The translations under genes were made by a program, and so were the position numbers. DNA of 64,000 nucleotides from RYN-230 sp963711705 (GTDB lineage: Bacteria > Actinomycetota > Actinomycetes > Streptosporangiales > Streptosporangiaceae). This document shows, in pieces, positions 36,892 to 46,008 of this stretch (position 1 is the stretch's first letter; every line of letters starts with the position of its first letter). The notes beneath the pieces are model-generated. The model was not told the DNA's origin, ran no database searches, and was given only the letters and a program-made list of their open reading frames with translations. The stretch covers positions 62,001 to 126,000 of the forward strand of contig CAVQFM010000014.1 in the NCBI GenBank assembly GCA_963711705.1. The letters are read 5' to 3'.

Positions 36892-38211
36892 ATGAAGCGA
36901 ATAGCGCTGGCGGGGATCGCGGCGTTGACCCTGGTGATTGCCGCATGCGGGGGATCGTCGGGATCGAGCTCGGCCCCTCCCTCGGGGGGCAGCCCGACGG
37001 GGACGGTCACGCTCCAGTTCTGGCATGCCCAGACCCCGCCCACAGACAAGGTGATGCAGGGGCTCGTCAATTCCTTCAACGCCTCGCATCCGCACATCGT
37101 GGTGCAGGCGAGCTCCGGGGGGACCGCCACCGGGGATCTCCTGCCGAAGGTCACGACGGCGCTCGCGGCCGGGACCGCTCCCGACGTCGCGTACATCTAC
37201 GGGTCCTACGCCGCCAACATCGCCCAGAGCGGCAAGACCGTGAACCTGGCGAACATCATCCACACGCCGGGATACAACTGGAACGACTTCTACCCGGCGT
37301 CGAAGCAGATCGTGGCGCCCGGAGGCAAGGTCATCGGGTTCCCCGCGCTCATCGACAACCTGTCGGTGATCTACAACAAGAAGCTGTTCGCCGCGGCCGG
37401 CGTCCCCGCTCCGTCCCCCAACTGGACCTGGGACCAGTTCCGCGCCGTCGCGAAGAAGATGACCAATCCGGCCAAGCACATCTACGGCGTGAACTACCCC
37501 ACCGGCGGGGACACGCTCGACACGTCCTGGCGGTTCTTCCCGGGCCTCTGGCAGCGCGGCGGGCAGATCCTCTCGCCCGACCACAAGAAGGCGCTGTTCA
37601 ACTCGCCGGCCGGGGTAGCGAACCTGACGCTCTGGCAGCAGATGGCGACCGTCGACCATTCGGTGTACCTGGACCCGACGGCAGAGAAGGCCGAACCGCT
37701 GTTCACGAGCGGGCATCTGGCGATGTTCGTCAGCGGCCCGTGGGAGGTCCCGGTGCTCAACCAGGCGAAGGTCGACTGGGCGGACGTGCCGCTGCCGGCC
37801 GCGGACGGCAGCCACCAGACCGTGTCCGGCCCCGACAACTGGGTCATCTTCAACAACGGCTCCGCGCGGGTGGCCGCCGCCATCACGTTCCTGGAGTGGC
37901 TGACCGCGCCGCAGCAGGAGCTGACGTGGATGATGGGGTCCGGCTCGCTCCCGATCCGGCCGTCCATCCTCAAGCTGCCGGGCTATAAGGAGTGGCTGAA
38001 GAAGTACCCGGGGATCGGGCCGATGGCCGCAAATCTGGTGAACGCCAAGGAGGCGATGCCCACGCTGCCGCAGTGGCCGCGCATCGTCAACGCCCTCGGC
38101 AACAGCATCGCGTCGGTGCTCCTCGGCCGGGCCGCCCCGGCGGCCGCCCTCAACCAGGCGGCGCAGCAGTCGGACACGCTCCTGAACGTGCCCGGCGCGG
38201 CCGGCGGGTAG
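36892..38211 (+). CDS. Sugar-binding lipoprotein of ABC importer
   Basis: This is an extracellular solute-binding protein (family 1), 439 residues, with signal peptide and lipobox (LTLVIAACGGS), a Gly/Ser linker and the periplasmic-binding fold (VTLQFWHAQTPP, GTAPDVAYIYGSYAANIAQSG, GFPALIDNLSVIYNKKLFAAAG). It captures an oligosaccharide and hands it to the two permeases. AAGGAG precedes the ATG. It is the last gene of the plus-strand operon and converges with the GH4 operon. Confidence 0.92.
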   Translation: MKRIALAGIAALTLVIAACGGSSGSSSAPPSGGSPTGTVTLQFWHAQTPPTDKVMQGLVNSFNASHPHIVVQASSGGTATGDLLPKVTTALAAGTAPDVAYIYGSYAANIAQSGKTVNLANIIHTPGYNWNDFYPASKQIVAPGGKVIGFPALIDNLSVIYNKKLFAAAGVPAPSPNWTWDQFRAVAKKMTNPAKHIYGVNYPTGGDTLDTSWRFFPGLWQRGGQILSPDHKKALFNSPAGVANLTLWQQMATVDHSVYLDPTAEKAEPLFTSGHLAMFVSGPWEVPVLNQAKVDWADVPLPAADGSHQTVSGPDNWVIFNNGSARVAAAITFLEWLTAPQQELTWMMGSGSLPIRPSILKLPGYKEWLKKYPGIGPMAANLVNAKEAMPTLPQWPRIVNALGNSIASVLLGRAAPAAALNQAAQQSDTLLNVPGAAGG

Positions 38212-38223
38212 CGGTCGGGTGGC

Positions 38224-38257
38224 TCACCCGGCCGGGTGACCAGGCGGCTCAGCCGCC
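38224..38257. terminator. Paired hairpins between convergent operons
   Basis: TCACCCGGCCGGGTGA (38224-38239) is a perfect 16-base palindrome. It is followed by GGCGGC-TCA-GCCGCC (38243-38257), which reaches the GH4 stop codon. Together they fit a bidirectional terminator for the lipoprotein and GH4 transcripts. Confidence 0.6.
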
Positions 38258-39547
38258 GCGGATCCCGGCCGGGATGAGGCCGCCGTGCGCGCTGATCAGC
38301 TCGTCGCACACGTGAACGATCTCGTCGATGGACAGCGTGGCGGCCGTGCTGGGGTCGAGGAGCGCCGCCTGGTACACCAGGTCGCGGCGCTCCTCGAGCG
38401 CGGCCCGCACGGTCAGCTCACAGACGTTCAGATACAGGCGGTTGAGCGCGGCGAGCTGCGGCGGCAGGCTCCCCACGCGGGTGGGCTGGACCCCCGCCCG
38501 GTCCACCAGGCACGGCACTTCAGCGCAGCAGTCATCCGGCAGGTTGTCGATCGAGCCGCTGTTGCGGACGTTGCCGTAGACCATCCGGGGCGTCCCCGTC
38601 TCGATGGAGTGGATGATCTGCGGCGCGTACTCGGGACCGCGCTCGAGCCCGAGCGGCTCGCCCGCCTCGAGCTTGCGCCGGGTCTCCGCGTAGGAGCCGA
38701 GGTTCCGCTCACTGCGATGCAGGTACTCGTTGACGGGGATCCGGAAGCGGCGGACCTGGTCCTCATGGGGAAGGAACCAGGGCACGAGGTCCGCGTTGTG
38801 CTCGCTCGACTCGGTCGGGAAGTAGCCAAACCGGTTGAGCATCTCCACCCGGACACGCCGTCCGAGCCCGTCGGGGTCGTCTTGCACGATCTGCCGGAGC
38901 CGTGGATAGAGGTCCTGCCCGCCGTGCTCCAGGCGCAGGATCCACGACTGGTGGTTGATCCCGCCGGCCAGGTACGCGATCTCGGCGAAGGGGACATCGA
39001 GCAGCTCCGCGAGCTGCTGGGCGGTGTTCTCCGGCGACATGCAGACGCCGACGACACGCTGGTGGGCGGTCCCCGAGTAGATCGCCCACACCAGCGCCGC
39101 CATCGGGTTCGTGTAGTTGTAGAGCCAGGCGCCGGGCGCGACCTCATGCAGGTCGCGCGCCAGGTCGAGCAGCGCCGGGATCGTGCACAGGGCCCGGAAG
39201 ATGCTCCCGATGCCCATGGTGTCGGCCATCGTCTGCCGTACGCCGTGCCGCCCGGGGATCTCGAAGTCGAGCCTCAGCCCGTCGTGCCCGCCGACCCGGA
39301 TCATGCTGATCACGTGATCCGCTCCGTCGAGCGCCGCCCGGCGGTCGAGATGCGGCTCGATCGTGGCGGGCGCCCCCAGTGCCCCCGCGGTCCACCGCGC
39401 GATGGCCGCCGCGGTTTGGAGGCGCTCGCCGTCCACGTCAAACAGCGCGATCGTGGACCCGGCGAGCTCGTCGAAGCCGAGGATGTCGGCCAGCAGCTCT
39501 TTCGTGAACTCGACGCTGCCGGCCCCGTTGAGCACGATCTTCGTCAT
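38249..39547 (-). CDS. GH4-family glycosidase, paralogue 2 (variant metal motif)
   Basis: This is a GH4 enzyme of 432 residues with the NAD-binding IVLNGAGSVEFTKELLADI, FDVDGERLQTAAAIA, and the NHQSW histidine. The cysteine motif reads GVCMSP instead of the CHSV of the other two paralogues, which implies a different sugar or anomeric preference because this motif sorts GH4 specificities. FPTESSEHNADLVPW is kept. Its ATG shares one base with the upstream stop (TGATG), so it is coupled to the LLM gene. It is last in the minus-strand operon. Confidence 0.85.
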   Translation of the reverse strand: MTKIVLNGAGSVEFTKELLADILGFDELAGSTIALFDVDGERLQTAAAIARWTAGALGAPATIEPHLDRRAALDGADHVISMIRVGGHDGLRLDFEIPGRHGVRQTMADTMGIGSIFRALCTIPALLDLARDLHEVAPGAWLYNYTNPMAALVWAIYSGTAHQRVVGVCMSPENTAQQLAELLDVPFAEIAYLAGGINHQSWILRLEHGGQDLYPRLRQIVQDDPDGLGRRVRVEMLNRFGYFPTESSEHNADLVPWFLPHEDQVRRFRIPVNEYLHRSERNLGSYAETRRKLEAGEPLGLERGPEYAPQIIHSIETGTPRMVYGNVRNSGSIDNLPDDCCAEVPCLVDRAGVQPTRVGSLPPQLAALNRLYLNVCELTVRAALEERRDLVYQAALLDPSTAATLSIDEIVHVCDELISAHGGLIPAGIRGG

Positions 39548-40536
39548 CAGGCCGCCAGGTGGGGCAGGACGTGCTCGGCCCACAGTTCCAGCTGCGCGGT
39601 CAACGGCTCCAGGGTGTGCAGGATCAGGTACTCGACGCCGATGGCCATCCTCGCCTGGAGTTTCTCCACGATCTCGGCGGGCGTGCCGGTCAGGTACACC
39701 TGCTCGAAATACTCGAAGGGCCTGCCGCCTCCCATGATCGTCGCGTAGGCGCGCCGCTGCTCGGCGCGGGCCTTCGCACGGTCCTCGGTGGGAACGAGAT
39801 GGAGGAAGTTCTCATGCGCGACCGTGAACGTGTCCAGATCGCGGCCCGCCGCCTCGAGCGCGGGGCGGATCTCGGCGAGGTCTTCCTCGATCTGTGACGG
39901 AAGGGACGTGGGCCGCGCGATCCACCCGTCGGAGGCGGCGATCCGCCGGAGCACCGCCGGGGCCAGGACGGGCCGCTCGGGGGAAGCTGCGTGCGGGAGC
40001 TGCCGGCCACCAGCGCTCCACAGGCACAGCGGCGAGCGCATGGCCGGGCCAACCGCCACGTCCCGCAGCTGGTAGAACCGGCCCTCGTAGGTCACGGACT
40101 CGCCCGCGAGCAGCCGGCGTATGATCGCGATCGATTCGTCGGTCCGCCCGCCCCGCTCCGCTCGTTGCTGGCCGACGGCCTGGAACTCCCGGTCATCCCA
40201 GCCCGTTCCCGCGCCGAGGATGTAGCGCTCATCGGTGAGGGCCTGGAGTGTGGCTATCTGTTTCGCGAGGACGACCGGCTGGCGGGTCGGCAGCACCAGG
40301 ACCGAGGTGCCCAGGCGCAGCCGCGACGTCGTCGCGGCCACATAGGTGAGCGAGACGATCGGGTCGAGCCACGGGACCGCGTAGAACCTGCTCTGGTGCA
40401 GCAGGTGATCGGTCGCCCATACGGAGTCAAACCCCAGGTCCTCGGCGCGCCGCGCGAACGCCGCGAGCTCTGCTCCGGTGCGCCCGTGGTCCCCCGCGAA
40501 CGTAGGCAGGAACACGCCCACTCCGCGCAGGCCCAC
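39547..40536 (-). CDS. LLM-class (F420-dependent type) oxidoreductase
   Basis: This is a luciferase-like TIM-barrel oxidoreductase of 329 residues: GVFLPTFAGD, ARRAEDLGFDSVWATDHLL, TSRLRLGTSVLVLPTRQPVVLAKQIATLQAL, GAGTGWDDREFQAVG. In actinobacteria these usually use F420. The GTG at 40536 overlaps the upstream stop (TAGTG) and has AAGGAAG upstream. Lying between an aldolase-family gene and a GH4 gene, it may oxidise or reduce a sugar-derived intermediate. Confidence 0.85.
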   Translation of the reverse strand: MGLRGVGVFLPTFAGDHGRTGAELAAFARRAEDLGFDSVWATDHLLHQSRFYAVPWLDPIVSLTYVAATTSRLRLGTSVLVLPTRQPVVLAKQIATLQALTDERYILGAGTGWDDREFQAVGQQRAERGGRTDESIAIIRRLLAGESVTYEGRFYQLRDVAVGPAMRSPLCLWSAGGRQLPHAASPERPVLAPAVLRRIAASDGWIARPTSLPSQIEEDLAEIRPALEAAGRDLDTFTVAHENFLHLVPTEDRAKARAEQRRAYATIMGGGRPFEYFEQVYLTGTPAEIVEKLQARMAIGVEYLILHTLEPLTAQLELWAEHVLPHLAA

Positions 40537-41456
40537 TAGAGGAGTCCCGCTTCCTTGAGCGCGCCGTCCACGAGGTCGCCGGCGTCTTTGGACAGTGGGC
40601 GCAGTGGCGGGCGAACGTGGGCTTCGCCGATGACGCCCAGGCGCATGAGCGCGTGCTTGAGGCGAGCGCGATAGTCGCGGACGGGCGGGGCGAAGATCGC
40701 GTCGCACAACGGCTGGAGCATGTCGCGGAGCTCGAACGCACGGGGGAGATCATGATCGCGCGCGGCCTGGTGCATCTGGACCTGCTCGCGCGCGGCGAGC
40801 GTGCCGAAGCCGAGCAGCGCACCCTCGGCCCCGAGGAGATACGCCTCGAGCAGGAAATTGTCGTTGCCGTTCAGGACGGTGGGGCGGGAGGGCAGCGACT
40901 TCACCAGCCGCGCGGTCTCCACGAACCGCTTCGCGTCAAAGGACGCCTCCTTGATGGCCACCACGCCGTCGATGCTCATCGTGCGCTCGATGGTCTCGGC
41001 CGAGAAGTTCACCCCGCCCAGCGCGGGCTGGAGCTGGAAGGCGATGAGCGGAAGACCGGACGCCTCGGCCACCGCACGGTGGTACGAGGCGGGAATCTCC
41101 GGGTCCAGCGGTTCGCCCTGGTACGCGGAAATGGGGAAGACGAGCAGGGCGTCTGCTCCGGCCCGGGCGGTGTCGGCGGCCAGCCGGCGGGCCTGCTCGG
41201 TAAACGAGGCCGCGAGCCCGGCGACCACGAGAGCCCGGCCGCCGACCGCTTCAACCACGATCTCCAGCACCCGCAGACGTTCTTCCGGAAACAGGTGTGG
41301 CCCCTCGCCCGTGTCCACGTTCACGGCCAGCCCGCGAACGCCCTGGCCGGCCAGCCAGTCAGCGTATCCTCGGAGGGACTCCTCGTCGATCGACGTATCG
41401 CTCCGCATGGGCGTGACGATCGCCGCGATCAAACCATTCAGGTCCGGCCGCTCCAT
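40536..41456 (-). CDS. Dihydrodipicolinate synthase/N-acetylneuraminate lyase family protein
   Basis: This is a DapA-fold aldolase or dehydratase of 306 residues. The Schiff-base lysine lies in GVVAIKEASFD and a Tyr lies in FPISAYQGEP. The usual GTTGE is replaced by VDTGEG, which argues against lysine biosynthesis and for a 2-keto-3-deoxy-sugar-acid-type substrate. AAAGGAG lies 6 bases before the ATG. Its 5' end overlaps the molybdenum-hydroxylase gene by about 98 bases. Confidence 0.85.
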   Translation of the reverse strand: MERPDLNGLIAAIVTPMRSDTSIDEESLRGYADWLAGQGVRGLAVNVDTGEGPHLFPEERLRVLEIVVEAVGGRALVVAGLAASFTEQARRLAADTARAGADALLVFPISAYQGEPLDPEIPASYHRAVAEASGLPLIAFQLQPALGGVNFSAETIERTMSIDGVVAIKEASFDAKRFVETARLVKSLPSRPTVLNGNDNFLLEAYLLGAEGALLGFGTLAAREQVQMHQAARDHDLPRAFELRDMLQPLCDAIFAPPVRDYRARLKHALMRLGVIGEAHVRPPLRPLSKDAGDLVDGALKEAGLL

Positions 41457-43848
41457 GCGCTTCTCCTTTCTCGCTATCGCCCGGCCCACCGCCCGGCACA
41501 CCGAGCAGCGCATCGCTGATGGCCCGCCAGACCCGATCCGGGCTCATCGGCATGTCGATGTGCCGGATACCAAGGTGAGAGAGCGCATCGATCACCGCGT
41601 TGTGGACCGCGGGCCCGGCCCCGATAGTCCCCCCCTCGCCGACGCCCTTGGCCCCCAATGGGTTCCGGGCAGTGGGGGTGGCAAGCGGGACGGTGACGAA
41701 TGAGGGGAGCTCCGCCGCGCTCGGCATCGCGTAGGTGGCGAGGCTGGACGTCAGCGGATTGCCCAGCTCGTCGTAGACGAATGATTCGAACAGCGCCTGG
41801 GCGGCGCCCTGCGCGATCCCCCCGTGGATCTGTCCGTCGACGAGCATCGGGTTGATGCGGCGCCCGCAATCGTCCACCGCGACATGACGGACCAGCTTCA
41901 CCTTCCCCGTCTCGGTGTCGACCTCCACGACCGCGATGTGGGCACCGAACGGATAGGTCGAATCCTCCATCTCGAAGTCGTTCTGCGCCCGCAACCCCGT
42001 CTCCATCCCGGGCGGGAGAGACGAGGGGTCGGCGGCGGCGGCGGCAAGCTCGGCCCAGGAAAGCGACAGCTCCGGGGCACCGCCGACGCCGATCCGGCCG
42101 TCCAGACGGCGGATGTCGCTCTCGCTCGTCCCCAGCAGGTGGGCCGCCAGACGCCGGGCCTTGTCCAGCAGGGCCAGCGAGGCCCGGAGCACGGCCGAGC
42201 CGCCCACCTGGAGGGACCGCGACCCCATTGTCCCCTCGCCGCGCGGGACGAGCAGCGTGTCCGAATGCCGGACCGTGACGGCGTCGAACGAGACGCCCAG
42301 GGTGTCGGCCACGATCTGCGCCCACGCGGTCTCGTGCCCCTGCCCCTGAGGGCTGGTCCCGGTCAGGACGGTGAACGTCCCCTGGTCGTCGGCGTCCACC
42401 GACGCGAACTCGCTTCCCCAGCCCGTGACCTCCACGTAACTGCAGATGCCGATGCCGAGCTGGCACGTTTCCCCCCGGCCGATGCGTGCCGCCTGTTCCT
42501 GGCGCAGTTCGGCGTATCCGGCCGCATGAAGCGCGATATCAAGGGCCCGGCCCGGGTCCCCGCTGTCGTAGTTGGCGCCGGTCGGGGTGCGGTAGGGGAA
42601 TGCCTCGGGGGGGATGAAATTGCGCCGCCGGATCTCCGCGGGATCGATCCCGAGCTCGGCCGCCAGCATGTCCAGGGCCCGCTCAAGCAGCCACGTTGCC
42701 TCCGGCCGGCCCGCGCCCCGGTAGGCACCCACCGGAGTGGTGGTGGTCACGACCGAGACCGCATGGAAGTCGATCCGGGGGATCCGGTACGGGCCCGAGG
42801 CCATGAGGCCGGTGAGCGGTGGCAGGGTCGCGGCCTCGCTGGCGTACGCCCCAATGTCCTGGATCACGAAGACGCGAAGCCCGAGCATCCGCCCGTCCAG
42901 GGTGGCGCCCAGCTCAACGTGCTGCACCTGCCCGCGGCCGTGCGTCATCGCGAGCATGTTCTCGTTTCGCGTCTCCGACCAGCGAACCGCGCTGCCCATA
43001 TGGCGGGCGAGCCACGCGATCACGACGTGTTCGGGGTATGTCGGGATCTTCCCGCCGAATCCGCCGCCCACCGCCGCGGTGCGGACGCGCACCTGGGCGG
43101 GGTCCAGGCCGAGAACCTGGGCGACGACGCGGCGTGTGTCGTGCGGCGCCTGCACCGAGGCCCACAGCGTGACCGATGACTGACTGGCGCCGGCGCCGGC
43201 GATGGCGAGAGCGCCGTTGGGCTCCATCGGCACCGGCGCCACCCGCTGGTTGACGAACCGTGCCCGCACGACGATCTCGGCATCCCCGAGCGCGCTGGGA
43301 TCCTCGGCCACATCGTCGACGCGGATGGCGAGGTTGGAGCCGTGGGCCGGGAACAGGACCGGCGCGTCAGGCTCCAGCGCCTTCTCGGGATCGATCACCG
43401 GGGCGAGCGGCTCGTAATCGACGGCGACGGCGTCCGCGGCGTCCACGGCCTGCGCCCTCGTCTGCGCCACCACCACGGCCACCGGCTCGCCGACGAACCG
43501 GACCCGGTCGATGGCGAGCAGGGGCCGGGCGAACACCTCGGGACTGTCTTCCACGGGGGGCATGCGCAGCCCACCCAGGTCCCCGGCGGCGAACACACCG
43601 ACGACACCAGGCATCGCACGGGCCTCGTCCGCATCGACCGACCGGACGAGCGCGTGTGCCATCGGGGACCGGACGAACACCCCGTGCAGCGCCCCCTCGC
43701 ACGCGACATCGTCCAGGTACCGGGCCGCTCCGGTGAGCAGCGCGCGATCCTCGCTGCGGAGCACGGGGCGGCCCAGCACCCGCTCGGGTGCGGGCACCTC
43801 CAGCAGGTCAGGAGCGTGGGCGGTCATGCCTGCGGCTGCGGCCCCCAT
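41359..43848 (-). CDS. Xanthine dehydrogenase family molybdopterin-binding (large) subunit, CoxL form II-like
   Basis: This is a molybdenum hydroxylase large subunit of 829 residues: GRPVLRSEDRALLTGAARYLDD at the N-terminus, GGGFGGKIPTYPEH, the form II CoxL-type loop AYRGAGRPE, QGQGHETAWAQI, and the terminal GAKGVGEGGTIGAGPAVHNA. It oxidises an aldehyde or heterocycle. The FAD and 2Fe-2S subunits that normally accompany it are not in the window. It begins directly after the GH4 stop. The last about 30 residues overlap the DapA gene and look non-native, so the true end may be near 41450. Confidence 0.88.
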   Translation of the reverse strand: MGAAAAGMTAHAPDLLEVPAPERVLGRPVLRSEDRALLTGAARYLDDVACEGALHGVFVRSPMAHALVRSVDADEARAMPGVVGVFAAGDLGGLRMPPVEDSPEVFARPLLAIDRVRFVGEPVAVVVAQTRAQAVDAADAVAVDYEPLAPVIDPEKALEPDAPVLFPAHGSNLAIRVDDVAEDPSALGDAEIVVRARFVNQRVAPVPMEPNGALAIAGAGASQSSVTLWASVQAPHDTRRVVAQVLGLDPAQVRVRTAAVGGGFGGKIPTYPEHVVIAWLARHMGSAVRWSETRNENMLAMTHGRGQVQHVELGATLDGRMLGLRVFVIQDIGAYASEAATLPPLTGLMASGPYRIPRIDFHAVSVVTTTTPVGAYRGAGRPEATWLLERALDMLAAELGIDPAEIRRRNFIPPEAFPYRTPTGANYDSGDPGRALDIALHAAGYAELRQEQAARIGRGETCQLGIGICSYVEVTGWGSEFASVDADDQGTFTVLTGTSPQGQGHETAWAQIVADTLGVSFDAVTVRHSDTLLVPRGEGTMGSRSLQVGGSAVLRASLALLDKARRLAAHLLGTSESDIRRLDGRIGVGGAPELSLSWAELAAAAADPSSLPPGMETGLRAQNDFEMEDSTYPFGAHIAVVEVDTETGKVKLVRHVAVDDCGRRINPMLVDGQIHGGIAQGAAQALFESFVYDELGNPLTSSLATYAMPSAAELPSFVTVPLATPTARNPLGAKGVGEGGTIGAGPAVHNAVIDALSHLGIRHIDMPMSPDRVWRAISDALLGVPGGGPGDSEKGEAHGAAGPEWFDRGDRHAHAERYVDRRGVPPRIR

Positions 43849-45159
43849 TCAGCTGCCGTTGCGGATGCCCTCGGGCATCAGCGCCCCGTGTGCCTCGATC
43901 AGGTCGTCGCACATCGCCACGATCTGCTCGGTCGTCAGGGTGGCGGCCGTGTTCGGGTCGACCAGCGCGGCCTGGTAGACCAGGCTGCGCCGCTCCTCGA
44001 GCACCGCGCGGACCGTGAGTTCCACTACGTTCAGGAAGGTCCGGTTCAAGGCGAGGCACTGCGGGGGGAGGGCACCGATCCGGGTGGGCTGGACACCGTT
44101 CTTGTTGACCAGGGTCGGCACCTCGACACAGGCGTTGCCGGGAAGCCCGTCGATCAGCCCGCCGTTCCGCACGTTCGTGTAGACCTCACGGGCGGTGCCG
44201 GTCTCGAGCGAGTGGATGATCTCCGAAGCGAGCTCGGAGGCGGGCTCGACCTCGAGTTCCTGGCCGGCGTCCAGGGCCGCCTTTGTCTGCTCCCAGTCCT
44301 CGAGGTTCCGCTCGCTGCGGCGCACGTACTCGTCGATCTCGCACCGGAACCGCTCGACCTGCTCGTCGTGGTGGAGGAACCAGGGAACGTACTCGCTCGA
44401 GTGTTCGCTGGACTCGGTGGGGAAGTAGCCGAAGCGCCGGAAGATCTCCACGCGCACCCGCCTGCCCAGCCCGTCCGGATCGGCCTCGATCACTTCCCGG
44501 AGCCGCGGGTAGAGGTCCTCGCCGGTGCCACGGTGGCGGAACCGCAGGACGAAGCACTGATGGTTGAAGCCGGCGGTGCGGAAGGCGACGTCTTCCTCGG
44601 GCACGCCAACGGCGGCGGCCAGGAAGGCATGGGTGTCCCGCACCGAGTGGCACACGCCGACCACGTTCGCGAACGGGGTGCCCTCGTAGACGGCCCACGG
44701 CACCATGGCCATCGGGTTGGTGTAATTCAGCAGCAGGGCGTCCGGAGCCAGCTCGTGGAGGTCGTTGCCGATGCCCACCGCGACGGGAATGGTGCGGAGC
44801 CCGCGGAAGATGCCGCCGATCCCGATCGTGTCGGCGATCGTCTGACGGACCCCGTACTTCTTCGGGATGTCGAAATCCATGAGGGTATGCCGGTACCCCC
44901 CTACCTGGATCTCGTTGATGACGTAGTCCGCGCCCGCCACGGCGGGCCGGCGCTCGGCGCTGGCCTCCACCCGGTGCCCGGCGCCGGTCCGCCGCACGAT
45001 CGACGCGGCGGCGCGCTCCGAGTACGCGAGACGCTCCGCGTTGATGTCGTGCAGGGCGATGGTCACCTGCCCGGATAGCTCCGGGAACGAGCAAAGGTCG
45101 GCCACCACGTTGCGGGTGAACTCCACGCTGCCGGCACCGATGATCGCGACTCGGATCAT
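43849..45159 (-). CDS. GH4-family glycosidase, paralogue 3 (alpha-galactosidase type)
   Basis: This is a GH4 enzyme of 436 residues and is very like paralogue 1: IRVAIIGAGSVEFTRNVVADL, LLNYTNPMAMVPWAVYEG, GVCHSVRDTHAF (CHSV metal motif), AGFNHQCFVLRF and FPTESSEHSSEYVPW. It needs NAD, a divalent metal and usually a reductant. An ACACTCTC sequence just upstream of the start is shared with paralogue 1. It follows the DeoR gene by 79 bases and directly precedes the molybdenum-hydroxylase gene. Confidence 0.88.
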   Translation of the reverse strand: MIRVAIIGAGSVEFTRNVVADLCSFPELSGQVTIALHDINAERLAYSERAAASIVRRTGAGHRVEASAERRPAVAGADYVINEIQVGGYRHTLMDFDIPKKYGVRQTIADTIGIGGIFRGLRTIPVAVGIGNDLHELAPDALLLNYTNPMAMVPWAVYEGTPFANVVGVCHSVRDTHAFLAAAVGVPEEDVAFRTAGFNHQCFVLRFRHRGTGEDLYPRLREVIEADPDGLGRRVRVEIFRRFGYFPTESSEHSSEYVPWFLHHDEQVERFRCEIDEYVRRSERNLEDWEQTKAALDAGQELEVEPASELASEIIHSLETGTAREVYTNVRNGGLIDGLPGNACVEVPTLVNKNGVQPTRIGALPPQCLALNRTFLNVVELTVRAVLEERRSLVYQAALVDPNTAATLTTEQIVAMCDDLIEAHGALMPEGIRNGS

Positions 45160-45238
45160 GAGCGAGAGTGTTCCATGTATGGCTCAAGTGAGCAAGTGCG
45201 AGCAATCTTGCGAAAGAACCAGCTGGGTCTGGCCGGGG
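45160..45238 (-). promoter_or_regulatory. Candidate operator region before GH4 paralogue 3
   Basis: This is the only sizeable gap in the eight-gene minus-strand operon. On the coding strand it holds TTCTTTCGCAAG followed by repeated TTGCTCGC / TTGCTCAC. CTTTCG and GCTCGC also occur, in the same order, in the 113-nt repeats. The regulator encoded immediately upstream (DeoR) is the natural candidate to bind here. Confidence 0.4.
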
Positions 45239-45997
45239 TTAGACGGTGATGACCTTCACGCCGGCTTCGGTCAGGGAGGCCAGGATTGCGGGGTCGGCGG
45301 CCCGGTCGGTGATCAGCTCGTCGACCGTTCCGACCGCACAGATCTGGGCGAAGGCCACGAGGCCGATCTTGGAGCTGTCGGCTACCACGACGACCGAACG
45401 GGAGCGCTCGATCAGTGCCCGGTTCGTATGGGCCTCCACCTCGTGATGCGTTGTGAGGCCGGCCTCGAGGGAGACCCCATCCGCGCCCACGAACACGATG
45501 TCGAGGTTCAGCCCGCCCAGGCTCGCCTCGGCAATGGGCCCGACCAGCTCATAGGACTCGGACCTGGCCACCCCGCCCGTCACCACGAGCTTGAGATTGG
45601 GGCGTACCGCCATCTCGGAGGCGATGTTCAGAGCGTTCGTGACCAGCGTGAGGCGCTGCTGGTCGACCAGCGCCCGCGCCACTTCCGTGGTGGTGGTTCC
45701 GCCGGTGAGCCCGACCGCGTGACCTGCGGCGACTCGCGTCGCGGCCTCGCGGGCGATCCGGAGCTTCTCTTCCTTGTGCCGGCCGCCCTTGTAGCGAAGC
45801 GGGAGCTCGTAAAAGACCCCCTGCGCGACCGCGCCGCCATGCGTGCGCGCCAGCAGGCGCTGGCGCTCGAGAAGATCGAGGTCACGACGGACCGTGGCGG
45901 CCGACACGCCCAGCTCGTCCGAGATGTCGGCGACATTCACGCTGCCGTTCCCGGACAGCCACTCCAGGATCGTTTCCAGCCGCTCGGCCTGCCGCAT
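45239..45997 (-). CDS. DeoR/GlpR-family sugar-phosphate-responsive repressor
   Basis: This is a 252-residue repressor. The N-terminal winged helix (ERLETILEWLSGNGSVNVADI, GVSAATVRRDLDLLE, LLARTHGGAV) is followed by the ISOCOT-fold sensor (GLTGGTTTTEVARAL, VTGGVARSESYELVGP, VFVGADGVS, VVVVADSSKIG). DeoR proteins of Aga/Gat systems respond to sugar phosphates. GGGAGG precedes the ATG, and the gene lies 11 bases after the ATPase gene. It probably controls both the minus-strand operon and the importer. Confidence 0.92.
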   Translation of the reverse strand: MRQAERLETILEWLSGNGSVNVADISDELGVSAATVRRDLDLLERQRLLARTHGGAVAQGVFYELPLRYKGGRHKEEKLRIAREAATRVAAGHAVGLTGGTTTTEVARALVDQQRLTLVTNALNIASEMAVRPNLKLVVTGGVARSESYELVGPIAEASLGGLNLDIVFVGADGVSLEAGLTTHHEVEAHTNRALIERSRSVVVVADSSKIGLVAFAQICAVGTVDELITDRAADPAILASLTEAGVKVITV

Positions 45998-46008
45998 CGC
46001 AACCTCCC

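Noticed and set aside
38285..39748. 487-codon plus-strand frame antisense to GH4 paralogue 2
   Set aside because: Composition is typical of antisense in GC-rich DNA and no family is recognised. The same holds for similar frames opposite the other GH4 genes.
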